Below are positions 36,833 through 45,390 of a stretch of DNA of 64,000 nucleotides, piece after piece. The notes under the pieces were generated by a model that was not told the origin of the DNA, did no database searches, and was given only the letters and a program-made list of their open reading frames with translations. Both the position numbers and the translations under genes were made by a program. How positions within the stretch are numbered: position 1 is the first letter of the stretch; every line of letters begins with the position of its first letter. The stretch comes from Gemella massiliensis (GTDB lineage Bacteria; Bacillota; Bacilli; Staphylococcales; Gemellaceae). The stretch lies in NCBI RefSeq assembly GCF_900120125.1, contig NZ_LT635544.1, forward strand, positions 325,458-389,457. The letters are read 5' to 3'.

Positions 36833-37597
36833 ATGAAGAATATTGTTTTGATTCATGGTACATGGTGTGACGGAAGTGTCTGGGGAGAATTCGCTGTGGA
36901 ATTGGAAAAACTAGGTTTAAGAGTTTATACACCAAGTCTTCGATACCATGATTTACCGTATAAAGAAGTTGAAGAAAAAGTCGGAACGGTAAGCCTTAAT
37001 GATTATGTGGAGGATATTGTGCAACTGGTAGAAAGTTTAAATGAACCGCCGATAATATTAGGGCATTCACTCGGTGGATTGATAGCACAACTAGTAGCTG
37101 TTAGAACAAAGGTAGAGGGTATTGTACTTATGGGAACGGCACCGGCTACAGGAATTTTTGCTTTTTATCCAAATATGATAATTTGTTTTTATAAACATTT
37201 TTTACGTTGGGGTTTTTGGAAAAAGCCTATGCCACCATATAAGCATGCTTTTTATGATTACTGTATGAATAATCAGGAATTACATGATAAAGAAAGAGAA
37301 TTTGCTAAGCTGGTTCCGGAGTCCGGTTTTGTATATTTTCAAATGGCATTACCGTTTTTAGATAGACAAAAAGGTGCAAGTGTAGATTTTGATAAAGTAA
37401 CAGAACCGGTTCTAGTAATAACCGGCACAGATGATAAAATGGTTTCACCCAATATCGCAAAAGCTACAGCGAAACGTTATAAAAATTCTGAATTAAAAAT
37501 TATTCAAGGTTCTGATCATATGTACGAAGCACCGAAATTTAGAAGTGTTACAATATCAATTATAAACGAGTGGTTAGAAAAAAATAATTTTAAATAA
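36833..37597 (+). CDS. Alpha/beta hydrolase
   Basis: The 254-residue protein has the oxyanion motif LIHGTWCDGSVW, nucleophile elbow GHSLGG (Ser near residue 79), the acid in TGTDDKMVSP and the His in GSDHMYEAP. This is a complete catalytic triad. There is no signal peptide, so it acts in the cytosol. It resembles small esterases and lysophospholipase-like hydrolases, with no clue to the substrate. It stands alone, with AAAGGAGAT before the ATG. Confidence 0.85.
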   Translation: MKNIVLIHGTWCDGSVWGEFAVELEKLGLRVYTPSLRYHDLPYKEVEEKVGTVSLNDYVEDIVQLVESLNEPPIILGHSLGGLIAQLVAVRTKVEGIVLMGTAPATGIFAFYPNMIICFYKHFLRWGFWKKPMPPYKHAFYDYCMNNQELHDKEREFAKLVPESGFVYFQMALPFLDRQKGASVDFDKVTEPVLVITGTDDKMVSPNIAKATAKRYKNSELKIIQGSDHMYEAPKFRSVTISIINEWLEKNNFK

Positions 37598-37754
37598 AAA
37601 ATTTGTGTTATTTTATTGATTATTTAGGAAAATGTATTTTTTAGATAGACAAACGCCCAAATTAAAACCTTTACAAAAAAGAATTTTCAAAAAATTTAGT
37701 AAAAAGTTAGAAAAACTATTGACAATTAATACCGATGGTGATAAGATATATTCA

Positions 37755-38040
37755 AGTTAAGAATTACCAATATTCAAATAAGTAGTATATAAGAACTTTT
37801 TCAGAGAGTGTGGGTAGGTGTAAGCACATAATGTAGACGATATATGAAAATGGTTTGAATGGTAAAAAGAGTGAGTTTTAAACAAACTCTTTTCGTGTGC
37901 ATTACGTTATAAATGCACATTATCTTTGGATATATAATATATTCAAATGTAGTGATTGAGTTCGTATTTACGAAAAGTAAGGTGGTACCGTGAAATTGAT
38001 TTCGCCCTTATTCTCTTAGGAGAGTAGGGGTGTTTTTATT
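37755..38040 (+). ncRNA. T-box leader controlling metQ
   Basis: The stem I signature AGAGAG...GGGTAGGTG with AAGCAC is followed by the T-box sequence AAGGTGGTACCGTGA (37979-37993) and a terminator stem CGCCCTTATTCTC/GAGAGTAGGGGTG with T5 (38003-38036). Several ATG triplets occur in the specifier area, which fits tRNA-Met and the downstream metQ. I could not fix the specifier codon. Confidence 0.9.
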
Positions 38041-38096
38041 TTATGGAAAACTCACAGTTAACAAAAAAATATTATAATATAAAAGGAGATTTTCAT

Positions 38097-38954
38097 ATGA
38101 AGAAAATATTATCATTCGTTGCAAGTCTTTTAGCACTTGTAGTAGTTTTAACAGCTTGTTCAAGTAAATCAAGCGAGAAAAAAGGTATTGATGTTGAAAA
38201 ATTAGACCCGAGCAATCCTGTAACTGTTAAAGTAGGAGCAACTAACGTTCCACATGCGGTATTATTGGAGCATGTTAAACCACAGTTGGAAAAAGAAGGA
38301 ATCAAATTAGATATTATTACTTACCAAGATTATTATGTACCTAACAAAACGTTAAACGATAAAGAAATAGATATTAACTATTTCCAACACCTACCGTTTT
38401 TAGAAAATGCGGTCAAAGAAAATGGTTATAAAATTGAAAATGCCGGCGCAGTACACTTAGAACCGATCGGGTTATACTCTAAAAAAGTAAAAGATGTTTC
38501 TGAGTTAAAAGATGGAGCACAGATATTAGTAAGTAATAATAAATCTGAGTGGGGACGTGTAATTAAATTATTAGCTAAAAAAGGATTGGTAAAAGTTAAA
38601 GATGGTGTTGATCCGATAACAGCTACATTTGATGATATTTCTGAAAACCCTAAAAACTTGAAATTCAGTTACGAGAATGATCCTGCCTTAATGACTAAGT
38701 TCTACGAAAATGGAGAGGGTGATTTAGTTTCTATTAATGCCAATTTTGCGGTTGATAATGGTTTGAACCCGATAAAAGATCCTGTTTTGGTTGAAGAAGC
38801 AACAGAAGATAACCCATATGGTAACATTTTGGCAGTACGTGAAGGAGATAAAGATAAAATTGTTGTTAAGAAAATTTTGGAAGCATTAAAATCGGAAGAT
38901 ACTAAAAAATTCATTCAAGAAAAATGGAATGGTGCGGTATTACCTGTTAAATAA
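38097..38954 (+). CDS. metQ: Methionine ABC transporter binding lipoprotein MetQ
   Basis: The protein, about 285 residues from the ATG at 38097, has a lipoprotein signal (MKKILSFVASLLALVVVLTAC) and the NlpA/MetQ fold: VKVGATNVPHAVLLEHV, DYYVPNKTLNDKEIDINYFQHLPFL, AVHLEPIGLYS, GNILAVREGD. It should bind L- or D-methionine outside the membrane. AAAGGAG precedes this ATG; an in-frame ATG 54 bases upstream lies in the T-box terminator. metN and metP, usually linked, are not here, so the transporter must be completed elsewhere. Confidence 0.93.
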   Translation: MKKILSFVASLLALVVVLTACSSKSSEKKGIDVEKLDPSNPVTVKVGATNVPHAVLLEHVKPQLEKEGIKLDIITYQDYYVPNKTLNDKEIDINYFQHLPFLENAVKENGYKIENAGAVHLEPIGLYSKKVKDVSELKDGAQILVSNNKSEWGRVIKLLAKKGLVKVKDGVDPITATFDDISENPKNLKFSYENDPALMTKFYENGEGDLVSINANFAVDNGLNPIKDPVLVEEATEDNPYGNILAVREGDKDKIVVKKILEALKSEDTKKFIQEKWNGAVLPVK

Positions 38955-38972
38955 TGAATAGACACGAAAGAT

Positions 38973-39000
38973 AAAGGCAGCCAAAAAGCTGTCTTTATTT
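38973..39000 (+). terminator. Terminator after metQ
   Basis: AAAGGCAGC and GCTGTCTTT pair around AAAAA and are followed by ATTTTA. Confidence 0.75.
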
Positions 39001-39080
39001 TAGGTTAAAATCTATTTTAAAATATTTTTCAGTATGATACAATAAGGCTATAAATGTTATTTATTTTAGGGAGAAATAAT

Positions 39081-39809
39081 ATGGAAAAGGGAGTATTACT
39101 TTGTTTTTATGTTGTAATAATGAGTGTATTTGCAAGTGGAATAAAATGTTTTATTGACAGTAGCAATAAAAGAAGTTTCTTATATAGAAGAAGTTGTTGC
39201 GATAGCTGTAAGCACCTATTGGGGTTAAGTGATTTAATACCGATTGTGAGTTTTATTATCAGTAAAGGGCGTTGCCGCTATTGTCATACTCATATTCCTA
39301 TTGATATTTTTATGTATGAAGTTGTTGCAAGTACGTTAACCTTATTATATTTTATTTTTCAGGAGCAGTTTATTTTTTTAAGTATTTTTCATCTTGTAAT
39401 TGCTGTTTTACTTTCCTTTATTTCTATTGAAGATGTGAAGCATTTTGAAGTGGTTGATGAATTATTTTTCCCGTTATTATTTTGCAGTATAATTTTTGCA
39501 ATTTATAATTTTAAATTTTTTTCTTTCTATAATTTTTTTGGATTAATTGTTCTATTTCATATTTTATATTTTTTAACACGTTTTAAAATGGGATACGGTG
39601 ATATAAAAATTTTTTGTATTTTAGCTCTTAGTCTTAATTTTTACGAGGGATTGTATTTGCTGATTTTTACTTTTTTATATGCCGGAGGTTTTGCGGTAGG
39701 GTTATTAATTTTAAATAAAGTAAAAAAAGGGTCTAAGATTGCTTTGGTGCCGTTTATTACTTTATCCTATTTAACAATAATTTTAATAAGGGAGGCAATT
39801 TTATGGTAA
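39081..39809 (+). CDS. Prepilin peptidase, A24 family
   Basis: The protein, 242 residues from the ATG at 39081, has the N-terminal region of type 4 prepilin peptidases with two CxxC pairs (CCDSCK and CRYC) that bind zinc, several membrane segments, and the aspartate sites IEDVKHFEVVDE and KMGYGDIK (GxGD motif). It would cleave and perhaps methylate prepilin leaders, such as the ComGC-type competence pseudopilins. No pilin genes are near. The start with TTAGGGAG is preferred to an upstream ATG with none. It overlaps radC by 7 bases. Confidence 0.88.
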   Translation: MEKGVLLCFYVVIMSVFASGIKCFIDSSNKRSFLYRRSCCDSCKHLLGLSDLIPIVSFIISKGRCRYCHTHIPIDIFMYEVVASTLTLLYFIFQEQFIFLSIFHLVIAVLLSFISIEDVKHFEVVDELFFPLLFCSIIFAIYNFKFFSFYNFFGLIVLFHILYFLTRFKMGYGDIKIFCILALSLNFYEGLYLLIFTFLYAGGFAVGLLILNKVKKGSKIALVPFITLSYLTIILIREAILW

Positions 39810-40579
39810 AGGGATATACGATTAAAGAGTTAGAGATGGATGAACGCCCAAGGGAGAAATTAAGAACACTTGGTGCAACATCTCTTAGTGATAGAGAAAT
39901 TTTGGCAATACTTTTAAGAACGGGAACAAAAGAAAAAAATGTGTTAGAACTTGCTACCGGTATTTTAAAAGATGCCGGAGGAATAAGGAATCTTCGTGAG
40001 GTAACTTTTAATGAATTAACTAAGCATAAAGGAATTGGTGATGAAAAAGCCATTCATATACTAGCAAATATTGAATTTGCAAGAAGAATTTATGCAACCG
40101 AGCAACCTGAAGTAATATGCAATAACCCTAATGTAATAGCACATTATTTAAAATCCTCATTAGAAAATTTAACACAAGAAATTTTTATTACACTTGATAT
40201 TAATACAAAGGGAAAAATCTTACAACAGCGAGAAGTCTTTAAAGGTAGTCTTAGTATGTCAATTATTCACCCGCGAGAAATTTTCAAAAATGCAATAAAA
40301 AACAGTGCATCAAGTGTAATATGTATTCACAATCACCCGAGTGGTGATGCAACACCATCGTTGGAAGATATTAAAACAACGGTTAATTTATTAGAAGTTG
40401 GGGAGATAGTGGGAATAGAGATGTTAGACCACATTATTATAGCAAAAACCGGTTATGTAAGTATACGACGTGTTTTAAATTATTTAACTGAGGAAAATAT
40501 CGATTATAAAAAAGAAAAAATCACACAAAAACAGTTGCAACATATTATTAGAAAATATAAAATTGTAAATAAATATTAA
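39803..40579 (+). CDS. radC: RadC family JAB/MPN-domain protein
   Basis: The 258-residue protein has the RadC layout: N-terminal MDERPREKLRTLGATSLSDREILAILLRTGT, a helix-hairpin-helix (LTKHKGIGDEKA) and a JAMM metalloprotease motif with EVFKGSLS, HPREIF and HNHPSGDATPS. RadC was once called a DNA repair protein; its biochemical role is unsettled. A C-terminal Lys-rich extension of about 30 residues (LTEENIDYKKEK...KYKIVNKY) exceeds the usual end. In several Bacilli radC also lies next to the prepilin peptidase gene. Confidence 0.92.
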   Translation: MVKGYTIKELEMDERPREKLRTLGATSLSDREILAILLRTGTKEKNVLELATGILKDAGGIRNLREVTFNELTKHKGIGDEKAIHILANIEFARRIYATEQPEVICNNPNVIAHYLKSSLENLTQEIFITLDINTKGKILQQREVFKGSLSMSIIHPREIFKNAIKNSASSVICIHNHPSGDATPSLEDIKTTVNLLEVGEIVGIEMLDHIIIAKTGYVSIRRVLNYLTEENIDYKKEKITQKQLQHIIRKYKIVNKY

Positions 40580-40661
40580 ATTTATGTTAATAAAGATGAG
40601 GAATATACCAAATACGGGGCATAAGAAAAAGTAAACAGGTGCTAAATAAAAAAGATTGTAT

Positions 40662-40745
40662 ATGGTGTTACAGCAACTCAATTATGGTAATGCCGATACT
40701 TTTAAGTTATACAAAGTACAAAAATATAAGCTGTATAATAAATAG
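40662..40745 (+). CDS. Small ORF, 27 residues
   Basis: The frame MVLQQLNYGNADTFKLYKVQ followed by KYKLYNK ends five bases before the GGAG site of the next small gene. The composition is protein-like, but there is no clear ribosome site and a stop lies just upstream. It may be a remnant of a larger gene lost from this accessory patch. I do not recognise it. Confidence 0.25.
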   Translation: MVLQQLNYGNADTFKLYKVQKYKLYNK

Positions 40746-40759
40746 AGGAGATGGAAAGA

Positions 40760-40963
40760 ATGATGTGTATCCAAAATCCTGTAAGAAGAATACTTGAAGT
40801 ATTAAATATAACGAATAAGTTATTACACGGTGATGCTACAATCAATAACTTAATTGATGTAGCCCAAGAGGAATGTGAGATAATGGACAAGGTAGGGTTA
40901 ATAGACTTACTAGTGCCGGTTATGACTACAATAAAGTGCAACAAAAAGCAAATGAATTATTAA
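40760..40963 (+). CDS. Small hypothetical protein, about 67 residues
   Basis: The frame starts MMCIQNPVRRILEVLNITNK and continues through DATINNLIDVAQEECEIMDKVG, predicted mostly helical, ending in a basic KCNKKQMNY tail. GAGGAG at about 40745 is well spaced from the ATG at 40760 and too close to the ATG at 40751. There is no signal peptide. I do not recognise the family. A terminator follows at 40974-41013. Confidence 0.45.
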   Translation: MMCIQNPVRRILEVLNITNKLLHGDATINNLIDVAQEECEIMDKVGLIDLLVPVMTTIKCNKKQMNY

Positions 40964-40973
40964 GGTAAGATGT

Positions 40974-41013
40974 GAGCCTACTGTAGAAATAAATTCTATG
41001 GTAGGTTTATTTG
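40974..41013 (+). terminator. Terminator after the 67-residue ORF
   Basis: AGCCTAC-GTAGAA and TTCTAT-GTAGGTTT form a stem of about 14 bp, followed by ATTTG. Confidence 0.65.
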
Positions 41014-41082
41014 TATAAACTAAATATTTTGTAATATATTATATTGGAACATATTAGTTATTTTGATATAATATTTTTATAA

Positions 41083-41184
41083 ATGAAGAAAATGCATAAG
41101 AGAAACAAAGTAATTATTAAGGTAATAGTATTATTAAATATAATTTTATCTATTTGGTATATAATTAGTCTATGGAAAGGATAA
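41083..41184 (+). CDS. Small membrane peptide, 33 residues
   Basis: The frame encodes MKKMHKRNKVIIKVIVLLNI followed by ILSIWYIISLWKG: a basic start and one hydrophobic segment of about 22 residues. A TATAAT box lies about 10 bases before the ATG, so the mRNA would have almost no leader. It ends 5 bases before the ABC ATPase ATG, and its last codons contain that gene's AAAGGA site, which favours translational coupling. It may be a small transporter subunit or an immunity-type peptide. Both are inference. Confidence 0.45.
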   Translation: MKKMHKRNKVIIKVIVLLNIILSIWYIISLWKG

Positions 41185-41189
41185 AAAGG

Positions 41190-41813
41190 ATGAAATTTAA
41201 AAATTTTTCTTTGAAAGTAGGAAATAAAAAATTATTTGATGATGTAAATATAGAGTTTAGTAGCGGAATATCGCATTTAATAGGCAGAAATGGATCTGGG
41301 AAATCTTGTCTAGTAAAGACATTGGAGAAAAGATTTGATTATTCTGGAGAAGTGTGTGCAACTGATTTTGTAATAATAGCTTCATATAGTAATATTCCTT
41401 CTGACTTAAAGTGGAGCGATTTAGAGAGAGTATTAAATAATGACAAGTGTTTTATTGATAAATTAAAAGATACACTTAATATGCAAAATATAGATAAAAA
41501 TATTCAAATATCAAAATTAAGCGATGGACAAAAACAAAAATTAAAATTATTATTTTATTTAATGAAAAAACCTAAGATTATTATTTTTGACGAATTTACA
41601 AATGGACTAGATAAACAAACTACATTAGAATTGTATAAATTCATAAAAAATTATATTAACGAATTTAAAGAAACTATATGTTTAAATATTACACATAACA
41701 TGGCGGATTTGTCTGAGTTAGAAGGGAAATATTATTTAATAGAGAATAATAATATAAAAGAGTATAAAAACAAAGAAATAGTTATTGAAAAATATATAAA
41801 AGGAGATATATAA
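41190..41813 (+). CDS. ABC transporter ATPase
   Basis: The protein, about 207 residues from the ATG at 41190, has Walker A GRNGSGKSC, a signature degraded to LSDGQKQKLKLL, Walker B KIIIFDEFTNGLD and H-loop ITHNM. It is short, like ATPases of small exporters or peptide-resistance systems. The DEFTNGLD and LSDGQ variants still keep the Walker Lys, Asp and Glu, so it should hydrolyse ATP. An in-frame ATG 18 bases upstream lacks the ribosome site. The permease gene begins 3 bases after the stop. Confidence 0.85.
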   Translation: MKFKNFSLKVGNKKLFDDVNIEFSSGISHLIGRNGSGKSCLVKTLEKRFDYSGEVCATDFVIIASYSNIPSDLKWSDLERVLNNDKCFIDKLKDTLNMQNIDKNIQISKLSDGQKQKLKLLFYLMKKPKIIIFDEFTNGLDKQTTLELYKFIKNYINEFKETICLNITHNMADLSELEGKYYLIENNNIKEYKNKEIVIEKYIKGDI

Positions 41814-41815
41814 AT

Positions 41816-42523
41816 ATGGAATTTAGACGATCTTTAAATAATAAATTGTTTTTATTCATAACTTTATCGTCATATGTTATGTTTGTATTTGGATATATTT
41901 TGCTGAAGACTATAGATAATATAAATCAAGTTAATTATTATCAATTTATTCTGTCTGTATATACGGTATTTACTCAGTTCGGTCCGTTAATAATATCTAT
42001 TCCTATTATAAATTTTATTAATGTTGATTATAAAGAAAAAAATATTATATTTTATAAAACTTTAAACTATACAGTTTTTAAATATTTTTTCGAAAAAATT
42101 TTAGTGGTTTGTTTTTGGTATTTCCTATCGACTATATCATCACTGATAATACTATCTCTGTACTATAATAAATTTGATGATTTTTTAATAATATGTTTTT
42201 ATTTTATTAGTGTAATTATTAGTATTTTATTAACTTCCGGTATCTTTGCATATTTATTTTCTAATATACTTTTTTCATTCGGAGTGAATATAGTTTTTTG
42301 GATAGCAGGAATAGTTATAAATAGCATATTAGGTGGAAGTTCAATTTTTTCTTTCTTTGACGCTACCAATAAGACTTACAAAGGTTTTGAAAAGTATTTT
42401 TCTACAGGTGATTATAGTATGTTAAATATACCGGAAATTTTACTATATATTGCTTCTATTTTTGTTTTAGTATTAATAATATTAGGAGTTATGAAAAAGT
42501 CTTGGATAAAGAACGGTATTTAA
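41816..42523 (+). CDS. ABC-2-like membrane protein, partner of the upstream ATPase
   Basis: The 235-residue protein has six hydrophobic segments (about 12-32, 45-65, 88-110, 120-145, 150-175, 208-228), the pattern of small exporter permeases. There is no family motif I can name. It starts 3 bases after the ATPase gene, with AAAAGGAGA overlapping the ATPase end. Together with the 33-residue peptide they form a three-gene unit. The substrate is unknown. Confidence 0.75.
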   Translation: MEFRRSLNNKLFLFITLSSYVMFVFGYILLKTIDNINQVNYYQFILSVYTVFTQFGPLIISIPIINFINVDYKEKNIIFYKTLNYTVFKYFFEKILVVCFWYFLSTISSLIILSLYYNKFDDFLIICFYFISVIISILLTSGIFAYLFSNILFSFGVNIVFWIAGIVINSILGGSSIFSFFDATNKTYKGFEKYFSTGDYSMLNIPEILLYIASIFVLVLIILGVMKKSWIKNGI

Positions 42524-42622
42524 TTTATGGTAAAAACATATATAAAGAAAATTCATAAAAACAATAGTTATGTTGTAAAAAACATTAATATATAGAAAAA
42601 TTTAAAAATATGAGGAAATATC

Positions 42623-43501
42623 ATGAAAGAGATAATTATTGTTAAAAGACTTAGTAAAGACTACATAATAAAAAATAGAATTAGCTTTTTCAATACGGAA
42701 AAGATAATTAAACAAGCATTGAAGGACATAAATTTTAGTATAAAAGAAGGTGAAATTGTAGGATATATAGGAAATAATGGAGCTGGGGAATCCACAACTA
42801 TAAAATTACTGTTAGGGATACTAACTAGTACAAAAGGATCAATAAAAGTGTTTGGTAAAGATCCATTTGTTAATAGGCAAAAAAATGCTGAAAATATAGG
42901 TGTGCTATTTGGACAAAAATCACATTTATGGTGGGATTTACCATTAATTGATTCTTTTGAGTATTTATCAAAAATCTATGAAGTAGATAATAAAAAATGG
43001 TTAGATTATTTGATAACAGAATTAAATGTAAAAGAGTACTTATATCAACCAGTGAGGCAACTTTCTTTAGGACAAAGAATGCGCGGAGAATTTATAGCTA
43101 GTATTATTCATAAGCCTCAATTGGTGTTCTTAGATGAACCAACAATTGGTTTAGATATAGAAACAAAGAAGAAGATTATGGAATTAATACTAAAAATAAA
43201 TGAGAAGTATAATACAACTATCATACTAACAACTCATGAGATTTCGGATATTGAAAAAGTATGTAAGAGAATGATTTTAATTAGTGATGGTGAAATAAAC
43301 TATGACGGTGAAGTGAAAAGCTTTAAGAAAATTTTTAATAAATATAAAAAATTAAAAATGCATGGAGAAAATATAGTAGATTTAAATGAAGAAGGAATAT
43401 TTCCTTTACGTACAAATATTGATTCTAAAGAATTTGTTTTTGATGAAAATAAGTTTAGTGTTTTAGATATAATAAAATTAATACCAATCTATAAGTTTTA
43501 A
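42623..43501 (+). pseudogene. ABC-2 type ATPase with defective Walker A, truncated by an IS fragment
   Basis: The 292-residue frame matches ATPases of the daunorubicin-resistance/viologen-exporter type: LSKDY, the FGQKSHLWWDLPLIDSFEY Q-loop region, signature LSLGQRMRGE, Walker B LVFLDEPTIGLD and H-loop THEIS. The Walker A reads GNNGAGEST, with Glu (codon GAA at 42788) where Lys is required, a change of one base from AAA. The last four codons and the stop lie in an inverted IS fragment, so the natural C-terminal end (about 30 residues in relatives) and any permease genes are missing. It is probably inactive. Confidence 0.8.
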
Positions 43502-43677
43502 CTGCAGCTATTCTTGTTTGTAAAGTATGAGGTATATATCGTTGTGTTTTTTCTATATTTTCTGTTATAATAGTTTTCATAAGAGTAAATTCCTTTTTTT
43601 GATTTGGTGTAACTTCATTATACAGGATTTACTCTTCTTTTTTTTATTATATGTCTCACATCTATTGTAACACTACA
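43488..43677 (-). mobile_element. Inverted left-end fragment of the same IS
   Basis: The reverse complement is nearly identical to 35029-35217: it contains the complete left terminal repeat, the leader inverted repeat and the first 30 codons of the transposase, then stops. Only a few bases differ (ACACCAAATC for ACCTACAAATC). The right part and any target duplication are gone, so a deletion followed insertion. It supplies the stop codon of the ABC ATPase frame. Confidence 0.92.
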
Positions 43678-43721
43678 TCAATGTGATATGATTTTTCTTT
43701 TTTTCTATGAGAAAATAATGT

Positions 43722-44085
43722 TATCTGATATAATATATGTATAGAACTAGGCGAAAACAGATTTGTAGAATATTATTAAAACAATATTGATAAAAATCGT
43801 AGACGGTCTTGACTAAACTTTCAAGCGTCACTTTGTTTCTTTGAAAGTAAGTCTTCGTTGCATACGCTGTACCTAAGTTTTTTGTCGTCGCTTTGCTTCT
43901 AAAAACACAAATGTACAATGCAATGCCCCCTAAGAGGGCTTTGCCCCTCCCAGCAGTTACAACTAGCAATTATCTTCATCACTTTGTGATTTGATAATTC
44001 CAGTTGTTTTTGCATACGTTGTACGTAATGATTTATGCGTCACTTTGTTCCTATAAATCAAAACGTACCACGCATAGTAAATTAA
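43722..44085 (+). repeat. Array of hairpins with a conserved loop
   Basis: Downstream of a TATAAT box (about 43729) lie four hairpins with different stems but one loop sequence: 43811-43853 (GACT..CTTTCAA stem, loop GCGTCACTTTGTTTC), 43860-43921 (GCAT..TGTAC stem, loop TCGTCGCTTTGCTTC), 43959-44004 (AACT..AATTATC stem, loop TTCATCACTTTGTGAT) and 44010-44077 (stem of about 22 bp, loop GCGTCACTTTGTTCC). A GAGGGC/GCCCCTC hairpin sits at 43932-43950. It may be a structured RNA, a leader of the HAD gene, or a dispersed intergenic repeat. Confidence 0.6.
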
Positions 44086-44100
44086 AAAAGGAGCTAATGT

Positions 44101-44910
44101 ATGATAAAATTAGTTGTTACAGATGTAGATGATACATTGCTGAACAGCAAACATGAAATTTCTAAAAAAAATAGAGAAATAATCGAAAGATGTAAGAAAA
44201 AAGATATTAAAGTAGTTTTGGCATCAGGTAGACCGGATTTTGGAATGTTACCAATGGTAAAAGAATTAGGTTTGAATAATTATGATAATTATTTATTATC
44301 TTTTAATGGTGCAAAAATAACCAATATAAAAACGAAAGAGTAAGTATATGAAAAATTTTTATCAAAAGAGAGATTAAAGTTTTTGGTAGATGTAGCTTTA
44401 AAAAACAATTGCGATATTTTAACTTATCAAAATGGGAAAATACTTACGAATAGTGATAATAAATATGCAAGAATAGAATCAGAACTGGTGGGTGCTGAAC
44501 TTTCGATAAAGGAAAACATGAAAGATTATATTAATGAGGGTGCAGCAAAAGTAATTGTTTTAAAAGAACCAACTGAAGCATTAAGAATAAAGGAAAAATT
44601 AGAAAAAGAGCTTAGTGATAGTTACGAAGTCGCAATGTCAAAACCATTTTTTATAGAAATTAATGATAAAGGAATATCAAAGGGTGTCTCTCTTAGTGCT
44701 TTGTGTAAAAAGTTAGGATTTAAAAGAGAAAATGTTATCGCACTTGGTGATGGGTTAAATGATTTAAGTATGATAGAGTTTGCAGGTGTAGGTGTGGCAA
44801 TGGCAAATGCCGGTGATGTAGTAAGGGAGAAGGCGGATTTTATTACAAAGTCGAATGATGAAGATGGTTTTGCCTATGCAGTAGAAAAATTTGTTTTCGA
44901 AAGAGAGTAA
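44101..44910 (+). pseudogene. Cof-type HAD hydrolase gene with an in-frame stop
   Basis: One frame of 270 codons has HAD motifs at both ends: VVTDVDDTLLNSKHEISKKN (nucleophile Asp), VLASGRP, then after the break SKGVSLSALCKKLG and ALGDGLNDLSMIEFAGVGVAMANA (motif IV). A TAA at 44341-44343 interrupts it between KTKE and VYEKFLS with no frame change, so one substitution (for example from GAA, CAA or AAA) explains it. The second part could start at an internal TTG (44383) but would lack the catalytic Asp. The Cof family dephosphorylates sugar phosphates, FMN or similar. AAAAAGGAG precedes the start. Confidence 0.85.
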
Positions 44911-44913
44911 AAA

Positions 44914-45390
44914 ATGAAAGTAACATTGTTATGTGTTGGAAAGGTAAAAGAAAAATTTTATAGAGAAGCTATAAAAGAATATGAAAAACGCCTTAGTGCA
45001 TATGTTAAATTAACAACGGTTGAAATACCGGATGAAAAGGTTAAAGTTGAAAATTCATCAGAAATAGCAGTTGCGATGGAAAAAGAGGGAAACAATATTT
45101 TATCCAAAATAAAAGATACGCAATATGTTATTACCTTGGAAATACTCGGTGAAAGTATTTCAAGTGAGAAATTTTCAGAAAAAATCAATAACTTAATGAC
45201 AACTGGAAAGAGTGATGTGGTACTTGTGATAGGTGGAAGTTATGGATTATCCGATAGTGTCAAAAAACGAAGTAACTATGCACTTTCATTTAGTAAAATG
45301 ACTTTCCCACATCAAATGATGCGTGTTATTTTACTTGAACAGGTATATAGGGCATATCGTATAATTATGGGAGCAAGTTATCATAAGTAA
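44914..45390 (+). CDS. rlmH: 23S rRNA (pseudouridine1915-N3)-methyltransferase RlmH
   Basis: The 158-residue SPOUT methyltransferase has [18 protein letters not shown] at its start, [27 protein letters not shown] and the C-terminal knot [35 protein letters not shown]. It methylates pseudouridine 1915 of 23S rRNA. It begins 3 bases after the HAD frame. The 300-base gap after it is AT-rich and shows nothing recognisable. Confidence 0.96.
   Translation: MKVTLLCVGKVKEKFYREAIKEYEKRLSAYVKLTTVEIPDEKVKVENSSEIAVAMEKEGNNILSKIKDTQYVITLEILGESISSEKFSEKINNLMTTGKSDVVLVIGGSYGLSDSVKKRSNYALSFSKMTFPHQMMRVILLEQVYRAYRIIMGASYHK

Noticed and set aside
40969-40980. AGATGTGAG, resembling the inner part of the IS end
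   Set aside because: Nine bases of similarity in AT-rich DNA with nothing else of the terminal repeat is within chance.
43721-43969. Minus-strand 82-residue frame with repeated NKVT/SKAT segments
   Set aside because: The repeats come from the hairpin array, whose loops encode the same residues when translated. There is no ribosome site and no known domain.
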